From NCBI GenBank assembly GCA_023953845.1, contig JAMLJC010000002.1, forward strand, positions 372,001-436,000: 64,000 nucleotides of DNA, written 5' to 3'. This document shows positions 1-6,974 of this stretch, piece by piece. Made by a program: the position numbers and the translations under genes. The stretch's first letter is position 1, and every line of letters begins with the position of its first letter. This stretch comes from Rhizobiaceae bacterium. GTDB taxonomy: Bacteria; Pseudomonadota; Alphaproteobacteria; Rhizobiales; Rhizobiaceae. The notes under the pieces are model-generated. The model saw only the letters and a program-made list of their open reading frames with translations, ran no database searches and was not told the DNA's origin.

Positions 1-5
1 GCACC

Positions 6-320
6 TTAGCCGTCATCGTCGTCCGGATCGAGCAGCCGCGTGGCGCGCCAGCCTGTCAGCACCGCATTGACCGCGTCGAGCACGAAGAAGCGCGCTGAAT
101 CCCGGTCGTAGCCTTCCGCCAGCAGCTTTTCGTAGTCAGTGTGCTGGTGACGGATATGCGCGACGGTGGCGAGCCACACCGCGATGCTCGGCGGCAATGT
201 CTTCATGTGCCGGGCGCCGGCATCCTGCCGGATCTGTTCGGCATCAGAATAGGGCGCCATGGGAATCAGCAGGGTAAGCGCCTTGTCGATGGCGCGGCGG
301 CGCTCGGTCGGTGCCGCCAT
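6..320 (-). CDS. DUF2293 domain protein
   Basis: Predicted protein of 104 residues, most like the small rhizobial DUF2293 proteins, whose function is unknown. It is soluble: there is no signal peptide or membrane segment. The stretch around residues 39-75 (MKTLPPSIAVWLAT, then HIRHQHTDY and EGYDRDSARFFV) is the part I recognise as the family core, and the tail is a run of aspartates. The ATG lies 2 bp after the trmO stop, so the two are probably one transcript with trmO first. The near-contact might hint at a role in translation or RNA, but that is inference only. The family assignment is from memory of the sequence pattern. Confidence 0.75.
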   Translation of the reverse strand: MAAPTERRRAIDKALTLLIPMAPYSDAEQIRQDAGARHMKTLPPSIAVWLATVAHIRHQHTDYEKLLAEGYDRDSARFFVLDAVNAVLTGWRATRLLDPDDDDG

Positions 321-322
321 CG

Positions 323-817
323 CTACGGCCGCAGCGCGTCGGGAAATGCGTCAACCGAAGAAAAGTACGGCTTGACGTCGACCACGGGCGTGCCATCGAA
401 TAGATCGATCGCGTCGATCCCTATCAATCCAGTCGCGAGATCGACGGAGGTGAGGCGCACCACGTGCAGGCCGACCGGATTCGGCCTCACCGGTGAGCGC
501 AGGGCGAAAACGCCTTTGGCGTCAGATGCATGGCGCGGTTTCTGCACAATCAGATTCCGTTGCGCCCGATCGAACCACGACAGGAGGATCGCGTGGGTGA
601 AGGCCTCCAGGCCCAAAAGCCCCTGGCGGAACGGTCCATCGATCTCGATGGAGGCGGGCTGACCGGTTTCGCGCGCCGCGGTCATGTTCTTCGGACACTC
701 GCCCCGATCCGTCCATGGCGACGTCACGCGTCCGATGAACCGGATCGTGGCGTCGGCCTGATCGCCGGGGTTGAAGGGAAGGGCGATTTCGCCCTCGCGG
801 CGTTCGGTCAGATGCAT
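323..817 (-). CDS. trmO: tRNA (N6-threonylcarbamoyladenosine37-N6)-methyltransferase TrmO (TsaA/YaeB family)
   Basis: Cytosolic SAM-dependent enzyme that methylates t6A37 in tRNAs reading ACY codons. The family signature RSPVRPNPVG is present near residues 107-116 and belongs to the SAM-binding beta-barrel fold of this family. The GEIALPF and GRVTSPW segments near the N terminus are also typical. I chose the ATG at 817 (MHLTERREGEIALPF, 164 aa); a TTG at 853 would add 12 residues, but neither start has a good Shine-Dalgarno. The gene is followed 2 bp later by the DUF2293 gene and is divergent from the ArsR-methyltransferase gene, the shared promoter region holding the palindrome at 890-905. 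Confidence 0.9.
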   Translation of the reverse strand: MHLTERREGEIALPFNPGDQADATIRFIGRVTSPWTDRGECPKNMTAARETGQPASIEIDGPFRQGLLGLEAFTHAILLSWFDRAQRNLIVQKPRHASDAKGVFALRSPVRPNPVGLHVVRLTSVDLATGLIGIDAIDLFDGTPVVDVKPYFSSVDAFPDALRP

Positions 818-889
818 GGGCGATGACAGTCCGGCAACATTTTCTGTTTGCAAGGCGACATATCACGTTGCACTTTGGTTGTTTCTCGC

Positions 890-905
890 ATAAAGATATC
901 TTTAT
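890..905. promoter_or_regulatory. Probable SahR-type operator
   Basis: Perfect 16-bp palindrome ATAAAGATATCTTTAT, 19 bp upstream of the ATG of the ArsR-methyltransferase regulator and in the trmO/regulator divergent gap. ArsR-family regulators bind such AT-rich inverted repeats. From memory, SahR regulators of methionine and SAH recycling genes in Proteobacteria use very similar hexanucleotide repeats. Its position suggests autoregulation of the regulator-metF operon. Confidence 0.65.
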
Positions 906-924
906 ATGTTTTCCGGAATTGCCG

Positions 925-1938
925 ATGCGCTCTCGACCCGATGCCGATCTGGATACGCTCGTTGATACATTGAAGGCGGCGGCGGAATCCAGCCGCCTGC
1001 GAATCCTGACGCTGCTGGCGCGGGGCGACCTGACGGTTTCCGACCTGACCGAAATCCTCAACCAGTCGCAGCCGCGCGTCTCGCGCCACCTCAAGCTGTT
1101 GCTCGAAGCGGGACTGATCGATCGCTATCAGGAAGGATCATGGGCTTTCTTCCGGCTGACCGACGCGGAGGATATGCGCAGCTTCGTGCAGGGCCTCGTT
1201 GCGAGGGTTCGCGCCGCCGATCCGCAGATCGAACGCGATCTGGAACGTCTCGGCTCGGTGAAGCGCCGCAGGCAGGAAAGAGCAACGGAGTATTTCCGTG
1301 AGAACGCCGCGAGCTGGGATCACATCCGCTCCCTGCACGCTCCCGACGGCGCGGTCGAGGCCGCCATGCTGAAGCTGGTCGGCGACAGGCCGTTCCAGTC
1401 GATGCTCGACCTGGGCACCGGCACGGGCCGGCTGCTGGAGCTCTTCGCGCCGCTCTATCGCCGTGGCGTCGGCATCGACATGTCGCGCGAGATGCTTTCG
1501 GTGGCGCGCGCCAATCTCGACCGGGCCGGCGTGCCGCATGCGCAGGTGCGGCTCGGCGACATCTACGCGCCGCCGGTGGAACGCGACGCCTACGATCTCG
1601 TCACCATCCATCAGGTGCTGCACTATCTGGACGACCCCGCGCTGGCGATCCGCGAGGCGGCCCGGCTGCTGAGGCCGGCCGGCCGGCTGCTGATCGTCGA
1701 TTTCGCGCCGCACACGCTGGACGTGCTTCGCGACGAACATGCGCATCAGCGGCTCGGTTTTTCCGATCGACAGATCGGCGACTGGTTCGCGGAAGCCGGC
1801 ATCGATCTCGAAGCGGCGCGCGACATCGCTTCCACCGCCGGGAAGGGCGGCTTGACGGTGAAGGTCTGGATGGGATGCGACCGCAGGCTGCTGGTCGCCG
1901 ATCCGACGGGACGCGATTTGCAGCAGGAGGTCGCCTGA
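925..1938 (+). CDS. ArsR-family regulator fused to a SAM-dependent methyltransferase domain (SahR-like)
   Basis: Protein of 337 aa with two parts. Residues about 8-95 form an ArsR winged helix, with recognition helix around SQPRVSRHLKLLLEAGLI. Residues about 125-330 form a class I methyltransferase fold, with motif I LDLGTGTGR at 161-169 and HQVLHYLDDP later. The start is the ATG at 925; upstream in-frame codons would run through the palindromic operator. The stop overlaps the metF ATG (TGATG), so the two are translationally coupled. In alphaproteobacteria such fusions sit beside methionine genes and are thought to sense SAM or SAH (family knowledge recalled, not checked). It may act as a sensor only, with no methylation, or could also have an enzymatic role. 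Confidence 0.85.
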   Translation: MRSRPDADLDTLVDTLKAAAESSRLRILTLLARGDLTVSDLTEILNQSQPRVSRHLKLLLEAGLIDRYQEGSWAFFRLTDAEDMRSFVQGLVARVRAADPQIERDLERLGSVKRRRQERATEYFRENAASWDHIRSLHAPDGAVEAAMLKLVGDRPFQSMLDLGTGTGRLLELFAPLYRRGVGIDMSREMLSVARANLDRAGVPHAQVRLGDIYAPPVERDAYDLVTIHQVLHYLDDPALAIREAARLLRPAGRLLIVDFAPHTLDVLRDEHAHQRLGFSDRQIGDWFAEAGIDLEAARDIASTAGKGGLTVKVWMGCDRRLLVADPTGRDLQQEVA

Positions 1939-2861
1939 TGAGCCAGTTCCGTCTGTCACGCCGGCCGGATATCGGCGACAAGATCCGCGTTTCGTTCGAG
2001 TTCTTCCCGCCGAAGACCGACGAGATGGAGCAAAAGCTCTGGGAAACGGTGAAGCGGCTGGAGCCGCTGGCGCCGCGCTTCGTGTCCGTCACCTACGGAG
2101 CCGGCGGCTCGACCCGCGAACGCACCGCGCGCACCGTGAAACGCATCCTCACCGAGACGTCCCTGACCCCGGCTGCGCACATGACCTGTGTCGACGCGTC
2201 GAAAGACGAGGTCGATGCGGTGATCGGCGAGTTCGCGGATATGGGCGTGAAGCGTTTCGTGGCGCTGCGCGGCGACCCTGCCGAAGGCGTCGGCGCCGCC
2301 TATCGCCCGCATCCGGGAGGCTACGCCAACGGCGCCGAGCTGGTGGCCGCGATGCGCGAGATCGGCGACTTCGACATTTCGGTGTCGGCCTATCCCGAGA
2401 AACACCCGGAGAGCCCGGATTTCGCGACGGATATCGACATGCTGAAGCGCAAGGTCGACAATGGCGCGACGCGCGCCGTCACCCAGTTCTTCTTCGACAA
2501 CGATGTTTTCGAGCGCTACGTCGAACGGGTTCGCCGCGCCGGTATCTACATTCCGGTCGTTCCGGGCATCCTGCCGGTCCACAATTTTGCACAGGTGGCG
2601 AATTTCTGCTCCCGCTGCGGCGCGCATGTGCCAGCCTGGCTTGCCGAGCGCTTCGAGGGGCTGGCGAAAGATCCGCAGACGCATGCGCTGGTCGCGTCCG
2701 CCGTGGCGGCGGAACAGGTTCTCGATCTGGTGGAGCGCGGCGTCGGCGATTTCCATTTCTACACGATGAACCGCGCCGATCTGGCCTTCGCCATCTGCCA
2801 CATGATCGGCATACGCGCCATGCCGTCCACGGAGTCGGTCGCAGCCCAAACCGCCGCCTGA
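1938..2861 (+). CDS. metF: 5,10-methylenetetrahydrofolate reductase MetF
   Basis: FAD enzyme reducing 5,10-methylene-THF to 5-methyl-THF, the methyl donor for methionine synthase. It is 307 aa, the usual bacterial length without the eukaryotic regulatory domain. Family landmarks are FEFFPPKT near residue 20, SVTYGAGGST near 50, ALRGDP near 113, and the C-terminal FHFYTMNR. The ATG at 1938 is preceded by AGGAGG with 7-nt spacing and overlaps the regulator stop by one base. Together with the upstream regulator and palindrome it looks like a SAM/SAH-controlled methyl-cycle operon. No methionine synthase gene lies in this window. A hairpin follows at 2885. Confidence 0.96.
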   Translation: MSQFRLSRRPDIGDKIRVSFEFFPPKTDEMEQKLWETVKRLEPLAPRFVSVTYGAGGSTRERTARTVKRILTETSLTPAAHMTCVDASKDEVDAVIGEFADMGVKRFVALRGDPAEGVGAAYRPHPGGYANGAELVAAMREIGDFDISVSAYPEKHPESPDFATDIDMLKRKVDNGATRAVTQFFFDNDVFERYVERVRRAGIYIPVVPGILPVHNFAQVANFCSRCGAHVPAWLAERFEGLAKDPQTHALVASAVAAEQVLDLVERGVGDFHFYTMNRADLAFAICHMIGIRAMPSTESVAAQTAA

Positions 2862-2884
2862 ACAGTGCTTCTCCCTTCACGACA

Positions 2885-2907
2885 AAGGGCCGGCAATGCC
2901 GGCCCTT
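2885..2907 (+). terminator. Hairpin after metF
   Basis: AAGGGCCGGCA and TGCCGGCCCTT form an 11-bp inverted repeat that would fold with a short loop, starting 23 bp after the metF stop. There is no long T-run, so it may be a weak intrinsic terminator or an mRNA 3' stabiliser. It could also serve the opposite-strand microprotein gene at 2953-3039. Confidence 0.6.
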
Positions 2908-2952
2908 CAGAAATTGTCGTCGCCTGAGTTTGCTGTCAGGACCGCTTCACGG

Positions 2953-3039
2953 TCAAGGAAGTACTCCGATGATCAGGGCGCCTATGAAGGCGAACGCAGC
3001 ACAAATCATGATGGCATTGATCGGTCGCGCAAGTCCCAT
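2953..3039 (-). CDS. 28-aa predicted membrane microprotein
   Basis: Short open frame coding 28 residues: a charged start MGLARPINAIM, then a hydrophobic helix ending IIGVLP, with one cysteine. A clear Shine-Dalgarno (GAGGAGG) sits 6 nt before the ATG, the main reason to believe it is translated. It is isolated, converges with metF, and shares the hairpin at 2885-2907 as a possible terminator. The size and layout fit the single-helix small proteins found in many bacteria. I recognise no named family and propose no function. Confidence 0.55.
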   Translation of the reverse strand: MGLARPINAIMICAAFAFIGALIIGVLP

Positions 3040-3179
3040 GAATAGCCTCCTCGTTGTGGTGACTATTTCGGGAGTCTAGGGGACTTCAGGTCACACGCAA
3101 GCGCAAAATATGCTGCATTGCGTCATGATTGTGGAGATTGCGACGGAATTGCGGCGGCTATGGGACGGATTTGATTGCA

Positions 3180-3381
3180 GAAATCGCGGCCGATTCCATC
3201 AGGCAAAAATTTTTTTGATCAACTGGTCAGACGATTTCCGGCCGCATTGGCCGTTCGTTGCCTGACAGGTCCCGGCTTTTCAAGGCGAGCCGTTCAGATC
3301 CGTGCCGGAACCCTCGCGCCGCCGGCCAGTTTTCCCGTTGCGATCCTTGGGTTATGCAGCGGTCGGAAGCGAGGGACGACG
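3180..3381 (+). promoter_or_regulatory. Structured 5' leader of the decarboxylase gene (possible cis-regulatory RNA)
   Basis: About 200 bases upstream of the decarboxylase start hold no convincing ORF but several pairings: TCAGGCAA (3199-3206) with TTGCCTGA (3258-3265), enclosing CGGCC/GGCCG and a short poly-T tract, and GAAATCG with CGATTTC further out. Alphaproteobacterial ornithine decarboxylase genes are known to carry a conserved leader called the speF motif. I cannot confirm that this is one. The rest of 2862-3381 holds the hairpin, the microprotein and nothing else I can support. Confidence 0.3.
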
Positions 3382-4605
3382 ATGCAGCGATTCGAGAATG
3401 CGCGGGCAGCGGCCCATCAGCTCCGGCCGGACGACCCCGTCTATTGCTTCCGTCCGGACGTGCTGAAGCAGGACTGCCGGCGGTTCATGGAGATGTTTCC
3501 GGGCAAGACCGCCTATGCGGTGAAGACCAATGGCGAACGGCTGGTGCTGAAGACGCTGGTGGAAGCCGGCGTGAACGCCTTCGACGTGGCTTCCCCCGGC
3601 GAGTTCGAGGCGGTGAGGGAGGTCTCGGCCGATGCCGAGATGCTCTACATGCATCCGGTCAAAGCGCAGTCGCATATCAGGCTGGCGCTGGAGAAATACG
3701 GCGTGAGGGTCATCGCGCTCGACCATGAGGACGAGATCGCCAAGCTGACGCGCGTGGTGCGGGCGCTCGACATCGATCCCGGGCAGATCACCGTTTTCGT
3801 GCGCATCCAGACCAAGGGATCGGCGGCCTATGAATTGTCCAAGAAGTTCGGCGCGGGCCCCGCCTATGCGGTCGAGCTTGCCGACCGGCTCCACCGGACG
3901 GGCTTCAAGGTGGGATTGTGCTTCCATGTCGGCAGCCAGATCGAGGACCCGGACACCTATGAACGCGCGCTGGCCTCGGCGGACTGGGTGCGCAACCGCG
4001 TGAGCTTCGACCTTGCCGGGCTCGATGTGGGCGGCGGCTTTCCGGCGGAATACGGGCACGATCCGAGAAGCCGCAAGCCCGACATGCCGTCGCTGGGGCA
4101 GATCATGTCGCGGCTGCGCGGTGACCTTTCGGAATACGGTTTTGACGGGATGCCGCTGGTCGCCGAACCCGGCCGCGTGATCGTGGCGCGCGCGTTCTCG
4201 CTGATCGTGCGCGTGATGCTGCGCAAGGGCCGGCGGCTCTACATCAATGACGGGATCTGGGCGTCGCTGTCGGATTCCTGGACCGGCAAGATCACGCTGC
4301 CGGCGCGGTTCATTCCCGACCCCGCCATCCGCGCGCGCAACGGCGACGAGCACAAGATCGTGCCGTTCAAGGTCTGCGGCGCGACCTGCGATTCCGTCGA
4401 TATATTGTCGCGTCCGTTCTGGCTGCCCGAGACGATCGACACGGGCGACTGGATCGAGATCGGCCATATCGGCGCCTATTCGCTGTCGCTCAGGACGCGC
4501 TTCAACGGCTTTTATCCGGATACCTTCGTCGAGGTCACGACGCCCTTCGAGGAAGGCGGCGCGGTGGAGGGCTTTGCCAGCCTGGAAACGATGAGTGGGC
4601 CGTGA
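3382..4605 (+). CDS. Fold III PLP-dependent ornithine/lysine decarboxylase family enzyme
   Basis: 407-aa cytosolic enzyme of the ornithine/diaminopimelate decarboxylase group: alanine-racemase-like barrel (about 25-280) and C-terminal beta domain. The PLP lysine is K48 in AYAVKTN. The glycine loop is GLDVGGGFP and the phosphate/substrate segment is AEPGR. C336 in CGATCDSVD matches the catalytic cysteine of ornithine decarboxylases (usual form GPTCDSxD), so a basic amino acid decarboxylase feeding polyamine synthesis is the best guess. Substrate (ornithine, lysine or a carboxylated polyamine precursor) cannot be read from the sequence. I used the ATG at 3382; the frame is open back to 3175, but that part looks non-coding. 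Confidence 0.82.
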   Translation: MQRFENARAAAHQLRPDDPVYCFRPDVLKQDCRRFMEMFPGKTAYAVKTNGERLVLKTLVEAGVNAFDVASPGEFEAVREVSADAEMLYMHPVKAQSHIRLALEKYGVRVIALDHEDEIAKLTRVVRALDIDPGQITVFVRIQTKGSAAYELSKKFGAGPAYAVELADRLHRTGFKVGLCFHVGSQIEDPDTYERALASADWVRNRVSFDLAGLDVGGGFPAEYGHDPRSRKPDMPSLGQIMSRLRGDLSEYGFDGMPLVAEPGRVIVARAFSLIVRVMLRKGRRLYINDGIWASLSDSWTGKITLPARFIPDPAIRARNGDEHKIVPFKVCGATCDSVDILSRPFWLPETIDTGDWIEIGHIGAYSLSLRTRFNGFYPDTFVEVTTPFEEGGAVEGFASLETMSGP

Positions 4606-4610
4606 GCGGT

Positions 4611-4660
4611 GAGCAGTGACCCGTGAACAGTGGGATTTTACTGTCCACGGGTCACTGCTC
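4611..4660. terminator. Long inverted repeat between convergent genes (bidirectional terminator)
   Basis: Two 21-nt arms (4611-4631 and 4640-4660) pair with a single mismatch around an 8-nt loop GGGATTTT. The element fills the 63-bp gap between the converging decarboxylase and MltB-type genes. The arms contain CAGTGACCCGTG-type units of the kind that recur in intergenic repeats, so it may be a dispersed repeat recruited as a terminator. Confidence 0.7.
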
Positions 4661-4668
4661 GCCGATCC

Positions 4669-5847
4669 CTAAATGGCTGCCAGCAGCGCCGGCGTCGGCC
4701 AGCCATCGATGGGCAGGCCGAGGCGTTTCTGCTCGGAACGGACCGCCTCGCGCGTGTTGACGCCCAGAATGCCGTCCACCTTGCCAACGTCGTAGCCCAT
4801 CGCCTGCAACTTCTGCTGGAGCAGTTTCATGTCTTCCAGGCCGAGGCCCGGCTCGGGATTACGCTTGTCGTAGGCCGGCGCGCCGGCGAAGCGCGCGGCG
4901 AGGTTCGCTGCCGTCAGCGTGTAGGTCGCCGACTGGTTCCATTCGAGAAAGACGTCGTAATTGTCGTAGGAAAGGAAGGCGGGGCCCTTGCGGCCCATCG
5001 GCAGGACGAGTCCGGCCCTGAGCCCGTTGTCCGTCAGCGCGCTGCCATCGCGCCGGGTGACGCCCCACGACGCCCATTGGGGGAGCGGCAGCTTGTTGGT
5101 GCGGCCGGTCTCCTCCCACGGCATCTCCTCGGGCACGCGTACCTCCTCGATCCAGGGCTGGTCGCGCTTCCAGCCGCGGTTCTGGATTTTTGCGGCTGCG
5201 GTCAGGATCACGTCGGCGGGATCGTTGCGCACGTCGACATGGCCGTCGCCGTCGCCGTCCTGTCCGAGCTTCATGATGTCGGAGGGAAGCATCTGGGTCT
5301 GGCCGATCTCGCCTGCCCATGCGCCCTTCACGTCGGCGGGCAGGTCTCCGCGATCGATAAGGGTGAGCAGCGGCACGATCTGCGGACGGAACAGGTCAGG
5401 CCGGCGGCAATCATGCGAGAGCGTCACAAGCGCGTTGAGCGTGAGGAAGTCGCCCTGCACGGCGCCGAAATCCGTTTCCAGCGCCCAGAAGGCGGTGATG
5501 ACGGCCGGCTGCACGCCGAATTCCCGGTCGGCGCGGGCGAACACGTCGGCGTATTTCTTGAGATTGGCCACGCCCTGCTTGAGACGGTAGGCGGAAATCA
5601 TGCGGTCGGAGAATTCGATGAAGGTCTGGGCGAAGACGCCCTGCGCGCGGTCGCGCTGGAGGACCTTTTCATCGATATGCGCGCCGTCCAGCGCAGCGAG
5701 GCCGGCAGGGCCGACGCCCGCCGCGACCGCCTCGGCCCGCACCCCCTCTTTCCATTGCGCGAAGTCGCCGCCGCAGGCCTGCGCCAGCGCGGGGCCGGAG
5801 AGGGTCAGCGCGGCGGCAATCGACGTGGCGCAGAGCAATTTGTTCAA
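4669..5847 (-). CDS. Lytic murein transglycosylase, MltB/SLT_2 type, with peptidoglycan-binding domain
   Basis: Periplasmic enzyme cleaving the MurNAc-GlcNAc bond to 1,6-anhydro products. With a TTG start at 5847 (AAGGA upstream) it begins with a clean signal peptide, NKLLCATSIAAALTLSGPALA, cut near AQA; the frame is open to an ATG at 5922, which would hide the signal. Residues about 25-315 are the SLT_2 catalytic region, with WALETDFG (catalytic Glu) and GEIGQTQMLPSD. Residues about 330-392 are a PG_binding_1 domain with the typical GYDVGKVDGILGVNTREAV repeat. Length 392 aa is normal for the rhizobial family. It converges with the decarboxylase and probably follows the GH25 gene on the same strand. 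Confidence 0.88.
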   Translation of the reverse strand: MNKLLCATSIAAALTLSGPALAQACGGDFAQWKEGVRAEAVAAGVGPAGLAALDGAHIDEKVLQRDRAQGVFAQTFIEFSDRMISAYRLKQGVANLKKYADVFARADREFGVQPAVITAFWALETDFGAVQGDFLTLNALVTLSHDCRRPDLFRPQIVPLLTLIDRGDLPADVKGAWAGEIGQTQMLPSDIMKLGQDGDGDGHVDVRNDPADVILTAAAKIQNRGWKRDQPWIEEVRVPEEMPWEETGRTNKLPLPQWASWGVTRRDGSALTDNGLRAGLVLPMGRKGPAFLSYDNYDVFLEWNQSATYTLTAANLAARFAGAPAYDKRNPEPGLGLEDMKLLQQKLQAMGYDVGKVDGILGVNTREAVRSEQKRLGLPIDGWPTPALLAAI

Positions 5848-5965
5848 GATCGGTCCTTTTCCTCGCGAGAGGCGGTGCTTGTCAGGACCTTTTGGCAAAA
5901 ATGCGCCCGCCGCGAAAGCCATGCGCGGCAGTCATTGCGCCCGGCCCGTCACATTCCGGCGAGAT

Positions 5966-6775
5966 TCAGTGCGTGTTCGCTCGCAGCCACTTGTTCCAGG
6001 CGGTCGTGGAGCCGTTGAAGACGTTGATGTCGGCATTACCCCGGATACCCGGCACGACGCCCGTTCCGGTATACTGCCAGAAGGTGAAGGGATGCTCGCC
6101 GTATTTCTCGGTCGGGTGGCCGGCGACCGACCGCAGCCAGTACGGATAGCCCCGGAAGGTCGAGAGGTTGTTGTCGTCGAAGAAGTCGATCGAGGTGTAG
6201 ATGATCGGCTTCTTGCCGTAATGCCGCTCGACGATTTCGAGGAACGTCTTCATCTCGCTGCGCACGGTCGCGGCCGGCGGTCTCAGCTTGCAGGTCGGGG
6301 AATCCGGGTTCCATTCCATGTCGAGGATCGGCGGCAGCGAGCCTTTCTCGCGCGGCACGTTGCGGATGTACCAGGCGGCCTGCTCATGGGCCGGGCGGCA
6401 GAAATAGAAGAAATGATAGGCGCCGCGCGGCACGCCGGCAGCGCGCGTGCTGGACCAGTGCTCGTCGAAATAATCGTCGACACGGTCGCCGCCCTCGGTC
6501 GCCTTCACGAAGGCGAAGGAGATGCCGTTCCTCTTCGCCGTGTGCCAGTCGATGGAGCGCTGGTATTTCGACACGTCGGTGCCATGGACGGCATAATGGA
6601 TCGGCTTCTTCGCCTGCCATTCATGCGGCTTGTTGTCATCAAAGCGCGGATAGGCGAGCGCGACCCTGGTGGAAATGGAGGCCGAACTCGCAGCGCCCAT
6701 CGGCTCGATGACGTCCGAAGTCGTGCAGCCCGCCAGCAGCGCCAGCATGCACAGCAACGCCATCCGTCGCATCAT
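5966..6775 (-). CDS. GH25-family muramidase lipoprotein
   Basis: 269-aa lipoprotein with lipobox LLAGC near residue 17, then a glycoside hydrolase family 25 domain (about 60-265). GH25 signatures are GTDVSKYQRSIDW (first catalytic Asp), FAFVKATEGG, RGAYHFFYF, ILDMEWNPD (acidic catalytic pair) and FWQYTGTG near the end. It would hydrolyse the beta-1,4 bond in peptidoglycan from a membrane anchor facing the periplasm. The start is uncertain: ATG at 6775, ATG at 6772, or GTG at 6790. The gene lies 118 bp upstream of the MltB-type gene on the same strand, making a small cell-wall-cleavage group. Confidence 0.85.
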   Translation of the reverse strand: MMRRMALLCMLALLAGCTTSDVIEPMGAASSASISTRVALAYPRFDDNKPHEWQAKKPIHYAVHGTDVSKYQRSIDWHTAKRNGISFAFVKATEGGDRVDDYFDEHWSSTRAAGVPRGAYHFFYFCRPAHEQAAWYIRNVPREKGSLPPILDMEWNPDSPTCKLRPPAATVRSEMKTFLEIVERHYGKKPIIYTSIDFFDDNNLSTFRGYPYWLRSVAGHPTEKYGEHPFTFWQYTGTGVVPGIRGNADINVFNGSTTAWNKWLRANTH

Positions 6776-6974
6776 GTTTCGTTTCCCCACTCCATTCCCG
6801 ACGCGTGCCGGGAACCAATCGCGTCACGATCCCCGGCCGAAGGGAGGTTCCGCACAACTGTCCCACGTGTTCGCCGAACATAGTTGATTTTTGGTTGATC
6901 GACCCCCACACGGTCATTCGAGATTGTGGGCGAAAATCGGCAATTCCGTGGCCGTTCGATTGGAGAGAGCATCG

